A stretch of 64,000 nt of DNA, taken from the NCBI RefSeq assembly GCF_003952265.1, contig NZ_CP034438.1, positions 1,798,001-1,862,000 on the forward strand, given 5' to 3'. This stretch comes from Flaviflexus salsibiostraticola. GTDB lineage: Bacteria > Actinomycetota > Actinomycetes > Actinomycetales > Actinomycetaceae. This document shows, in pieces, positions 61,590-64,000 of the stretch (position 1 is the stretch's first letter; every line of letters starts with the position of its first letter). A program made the translations under genes and the position numbers. The notes below the pieces were generated by a model that was given only the letters and a program-made list of their open reading frames with translations, ran no database searches and was not told the DNA's origin.

Positions 61590-62552
61590 ATGTCCCACGC
61601 TAACGCACCATTGACCCCTGTGGGCAGGCAGCGCCTGGCTTCTCTGATCGTCGATCAGGGATGGTCGATCCGACGCGCAGCGGAGCGATTCCAGGTCTCA
61701 CCTGCCACCGCATCGAAATGGGCGTCCCGATACCGCGCGGGTGAACCTCTCGTGGATCGTTCCTCGCGCCCGCATCACTCACCCATGAGGCTTGCGGAGC
61801 GGCGCGAGCACCGCATCATCAGCCTGCGGTTCACCCGCCGGTGGGGACCGCACCGGATCAGCTACCACCTGGGCATCCCGCGGTCCACGGTCGAACGCGT
61901 CCTTGCCCGGTACCGGATGCCTCTGCTGGCACATCTGGATCAAGCAACCGGGCTGCCCGTCCGTAAGCCTCGCCCTGTGCGCTACGAGAAACAGCGTCCG
62001 GGCGAGCTTGTGCATGTCGACATCAAGAAGCTCGGCCGTATCCCTGACGGTGGTGGACATCGCATGCTCGGACGCGCCAACGGCAAGCGTAACCGTCGCC
62101 ATGGCGTCGGGTACGCGTTTCTGCATCACGCGGTCGATGACTACTCGCGTCTGGCCTACTCCGAGATCCTTGCCGACGAGAAGAAAGAAACAGCCGCCGC
62201 GTTCTGGCACCGAGCGCGCATGTTCTTCGCCCAGGCCGGAGTGACCGTTGCGGCGGTGATGACCGATAACGGGTCTTGTTACCGCTCTCGAACGTTCGCA
62301 GCCGCGCTCGGACCTGATGTGAAACATCGTCGAACTCGTCCGTATCGGCCCCAGACCAACGGGAAAGTTGAACGTTTCAACCGCACCCTCGCCACCGAGT
62401 GGGCCTACGCCCAGATGTACGAAAGCGACGGAGCCAGGGCCGCAACGTACAGCACCTGGCTCCACCACTACAATCATCACCGACCCCACACCGGAATCGG
62501 AGGACAGACTCCCTCAGACCGTGTTCACAACCTCACTGGGAACTACAACTAG
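61590..62552 (+). CDS. IS481-family transposase (copy 2)
   Basis: Intact 320-residue DDE transposase, identical to copy 1 over residues 1-319 and differing only in the last residue (Asn for Ser), which is encoded by the target duplication. The stop codon TAG again comes from the CTAG target (AAC TAG, at 62548-62552). The nested IS inserted 37 bases upstream of the start codon separates the hairpin arms that would mask the start, so translation may be less restrained here. Downstream lies the HxlR-type regulator. Confidence 0.96.
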   Translation: MSHANAPLTPVGRQRLASLIVDQGWSIRRAAERFQVSPATASKWASRYRAGEPLVDRSSRPHHSPMRLAERREHRIISLRFTRRWGPHRISYHLGIPRSTVERVLARYRMPLLAHLDQATGLPVRKPRPVRYEKQRPGELVHVDIKKLGRIPDGGGHRMLGRANGKRNRRHGVGYAFLHHAVDDYSRLAYSEILADEKKETAAAFWHRARMFFAQAGVTVAAVMTDNGSCYRSRTFAAALGPDVKHRRTRPYRPQTNGKVERFNRTLATEWAYAQMYESDGARAATYSTWLHHYNHHRPHTGIGGQTPSDRVHNLTGNYN

Positions 62553-62591
62553 TCCCAATGTCACGCGTTCTCCCGTGCCTAGGCTTGTGCC

Positions 62592-62939
62592 ATGGAGACA
62601 CGGGATGGTCGTGAGAAGGGGGGCATGGACATCCCCCTGGAGAAATGCAGGAAGCTCGAGGAGATCCACTTCATCCTCGGCAAGCGCTGGATGGGGCCGA
62701 TCGTCGATACCCTCCGGCAGCGGCCCGCCCACTTCAACGAGCTCTCCCGGGTCCTCGACGTCTCGCGCCGCATGCTCTCCGCTCGCCTTAAGGAGCTCGT
62801 CGCCATCGGCGTCGTCGAACGCACGGAGGAGAACGGGACGATCACGTACGCCCTCACGCCCTCGGGTGAGGAGCTCGGTCCCTCCCTCGACATCATGAGG
62901 GAATGGGCGATCCGTCACCTGGATCGCATGGAGTCGTAG
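62592..62939 (+). CDS. HxlR-type transcriptional regulator
   Basis: A 115-residue winged-helix regulator. The HxlR pattern is clear: Cys near the N terminus (PLEKCRKLEEI), ILGKRWMGPIVDTLRQRPAHFNELSRVL, SRRMLSARLKELVAIGVVERT, YALTPSGEEL. HxlR proteins often sense aldehydes, thiols or redox state. ATG 62592 is used; an inner ATG at 62625 has a better ribosome-binding site (AAGGGGGG) and is a real alternative. Target gene unknown; the IS insertion lies just upstream and may have removed its promoter. Confidence 0.88.
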   Translation: METRDGREKGGMDIPLEKCRKLEEIHFILGKRWMGPIVDTLRQRPAHFNELSRVLDVSRRMLSARLKELVAIGVVERTEENGTITYALTPSGEELGPSLDIMREWAIRHLDRMES

Positions 62940-63046
62940 TCCGCTACACTATCTGTCGGAGCGGAGCGATCCGCTCCACGCGCGATGCGCGGATCTCGGT
63001 GGTGGCAGCGCCGGATCATTTCTGCAATCGTCTTCCAGAGGTGTTC

Positions 63047-63715
63047 ATGTCTGCCCGTTTCGCCCCCGTCCGCCGGAGCCACTACGACCTCATCGTCGTC
63101 CTCTTCGTTTCGTTCCTCCTCCTGTCGAACATCGCCGCGACGAAGCTCATCGAGATCGATGTCCTCGAATGGAGCCTTGTCTTCGACGGCGGCGCGATTC
63201 TCTTCCCGCTCACCTACATCCTCGGCGACGTCATCTCCGAGGTGTACGGGTTCAAGCCGGCGAGGCGGGCGATCCTGCTCGGTATGGCAGTCTCCATCCT
63301 CGCCTCCGCCGTCTTCTACCTCGTCCAGATCGCACCCCCCGCAGCCGATTATGAGAACCAGGCGGCGTTCGAGGCCGTACTCGGCTTCGTGCCCCGGATC
63401 GTCGCCGCCTCGGTCATCGCCTACGCCGTCGGCCAGCTCATCAACGCCTGGGTGCTCGTCAAGATCAAGGAGCGCTACGGCGAGGGGAACCTCTGGGTGC
63501 GCCTCCTCGGATCGACCGTGGCCGGCACCGCCGCAGACACGGCGATCTTCTGCACCGTCGCGTGGGCCGGTGTCATGCCGGTCGGCACGATCCTCAACCT
63601 CATGATCGTCGGCTACGTCTACAAGGTCGCCGTCGAATTCGTCCTGCTGCCGCTCACCTACCGTGTCGTCGCCCTCGTCAAACAGAACGAACCCGCCTAC
63701 CAGGAGATCGCGTGA
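63047..63715 (+). CDS. Queuosine-precursor transporter (YhhQ family)
   Basis: Membrane importer of queuosine precursors (preQ0/preQ1 or queuine). The 222-residue protein has about six helices; [12 protein letters not shown], the acidic [19 protein letters not shown] and the C-terminal [20 protein letters not shown] are family hallmarks. Its stop overlaps the tgt start (GTGA), which directly supports a role in queuosine salvage. The 107-base leader (62940-63046) contains a hairpin (GCGGAGCGATCCGCTCC) but I see no recognisable preQ1 riboswitch. Confidence 0.92.
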   Translation: MSARFAPVRRSHYDLIVVLFVSFLLLSNIAATKLIEIDVLEWSLVFDGGAILFPLTYILGDVISEVYGFKPARRAILLGMAVSILASAVFYLVQIAPPAADYENQAAFEAVLGFVPRIVAASVIAYAVGQLINAWVLVKIKERYGEGNLWVRLLGSTVAGTAADTAIFCTVAWAGVMPVGTILNLMIVGYVYKVAVEFVLLPLTYRVVALVKQNEPAYQEIA

Positions 63716-64000
63716 CCTTCACTGTCGGAGCCCGCTTGGACGGCCTCGGCCGCACCGGGACCATGACCACCCCGCACGGCACCGTTGAGACCCCTGCCTT
63801 CATCCCCGTCGGCACGAAGGCGACCGTCAAGGCCGTCCTGCCCGAGACGGTCAAGGATCTCGGGGCTCAGGCCGTGCTCGCCAACGCCTACCACCTGTTC
63901 CTCCAGCCCGGCTCCGACATCGTCGACGCCGCGGGTGGCCTGGGCCGGTTCATGAACTGGCCCGGCCCGACCTTCACGGACTCGGGCGGATTCCAGGTCA
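63712..64000 (+). CDS. tgt: Queuine tRNA-ribosyltransferase, N-terminal part (cut by window edge)
   Basis: Exchanges guanine-34 for queuine or preQ1 in GUN-anticodon tRNAs. The first 96 residues begin [18 protein letters not shown] at a GTG overlapping the yhhQ stop and include [25 protein letters not shown] and TDSGGFQV, where the Asp is a substrate-binding/catalytic residue. The zinc site (C-terminal) lies outside the window. The pairing with YhhQ suggests salvage of preQ1 or queuine. Confidence 0.95.
   Translation, partial: MTFTVGARLDGLGRTGTMTTPHGTVETPAFIPVGTKATVKAVLPETVKDLGAQAVLANAYHLFLQPGSDIVDAAGGLGRFMNWPGPTFTDSGGFQV

Larger units (their letters stand above)
60150..62547 (+). mobile_element. 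IS481-family insertion sequence, copy 2 (interrupted by a nested element)
   Basis: Same element as at 49565-50617. The ends TGTAG (60150) and CTACA (62547) are flanked by 6-base duplications ACTAGT at 60144-60149 and 62548-62553. Removing the nested element and its 8-base duplication leaves 1053 bp, exactly the length of copy 1. The transposase gene itself (61590-62552) is intact; only its upstream leader is split. The two copies look the same where compared, so they transposed recently relative to each other. Confidence 0.96.

Noticed and set aside
60150..62547. Composite transposon between the two IS481 copies (49.5-62.5 kb) carrying the fatty-acid module
   Set aside because: Each copy has its own complete and different target duplication (TCTAGC versus ACTAGT), showing two independent insertions and not one composite jump.
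62940..63046. preQ1 riboswitch before yhhQ
   Set aside because: The leader has a hairpin but I could not find the conserved preQ1-I core with its A-rich tail, so no riboswitch is claimed.
1..64000. CRISPR arrays, rRNA operons, prophage or toxin-antitoxin modules
   Set aside because: No regularly spaced repeats, no 16S/23S/5S sequence, and no recognisable phage or toxin-antitoxin genes were seen on reading both strands.

Overview
The window is the replication-origin region of a high-GC actinobacterium (Actinomycetota). It carries rnpA-rpmH, dnaA, dnaN, recF, a DciA-like gene, gyrB, gyrA, a DUF3566 gene, tRNA-Ile, a DLW-39-type mini-protein and tRNA-Ala. Further on come ppiA, crgA, a class E sortase, pabA, and the block fhaA-fhaB-pstP-rodA-pbpA-pknB followed by tRNA-Leu. 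This order closely matches the Mycobacterium tuberculosis Rv0001-Rv0020c/leuT region. Several features point to a small-genome lineage such as Actinomycetaceae rather than mycobacteria: a single PASTA kinase (no pknA), a short FhaA, an OpuC-like importer and a sortase. The genus is my inference and is not proven by the sequence.

Layout. 1-11.3 kb: origin and replication/topology genes; oriC lies between dnaA and dnaN, with extra DnaA boxes upstream of dnaA. 11.6-14.7 kb: a four-gene OpuC-type osmoprotectant ABC operon closed by a strong terminator. 14.7-20.1 kb: membrane protein, cyclophilin, rhomboid, MATE exporter and dnaB, with DnaA-box clusters on both sides of the MATE gene. 20.1-29.6 kb: small-molecule and repair genes (YdcF, PdxK, aldo/keto reductase, VOC, MGMT-type DNA repair, S33 peptidase, a degenerate APH fold protein, SNF2 helicase, acyltransferase). 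29.5-36.6 kb: MhuD-like haem monooxygenase, DsbA-like protein, two threonine-deaminase paralogues, CYTH protein, gluconokinase, YccF, a carbonic-anhydrase-like protein, CrgA and sortase. 36.7-45.2 kb: pabA, then the cell-wall/phosphosignalling operon read leftward. 45.4-49.6 kb: cupin, split Tm-1 pair, nadE and an S4-domain protein. 49.5-50.6 and 60.1-62.5 kb: two copies of one IS481-family element. 50.7-59.5 kb: an orphan gene, a degenerate ATP-grasp protein and a TetR-controlled fatty-acid module. 63-64 kb: queuosine-precursor transporter and the start of tgt.

How it works together. DnaA, DciA-like protein, DnaB, DnaN, RecF and gyrase form the initiation, fork and supercoiling set. FhaA/FhaB, PstP, PknB, RodA, PbpA and CrgA form the phosphorylation-controlled elongation/septation set. 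Acyl-CoA oxidase/dehydrogenase, thiolase, long-form FabG and MaoC hydratase supply beta-oxidation-type steps under one TetR regulator.

Most notable: (i) the IS481-family element targets CTAG and takes its transposase stop codon from the duplicated target; copy 2 is split by an IS1249/IS256-type element that separates the two arms of a hairpin masking the transposase start. (ii) Two genes about 4 kb apart (SNF2 helicase, a threonine deaminase) are each broken by the apparent loss of one C from a C run, which may be sequencing error. (iii) Three DnaA-box clusters lie outside oriC. (iv) An APH-like and an ATP-grasp-like protein have both lost catalytic residues. I found no CRISPR array, rRNA operon or clear defence system.
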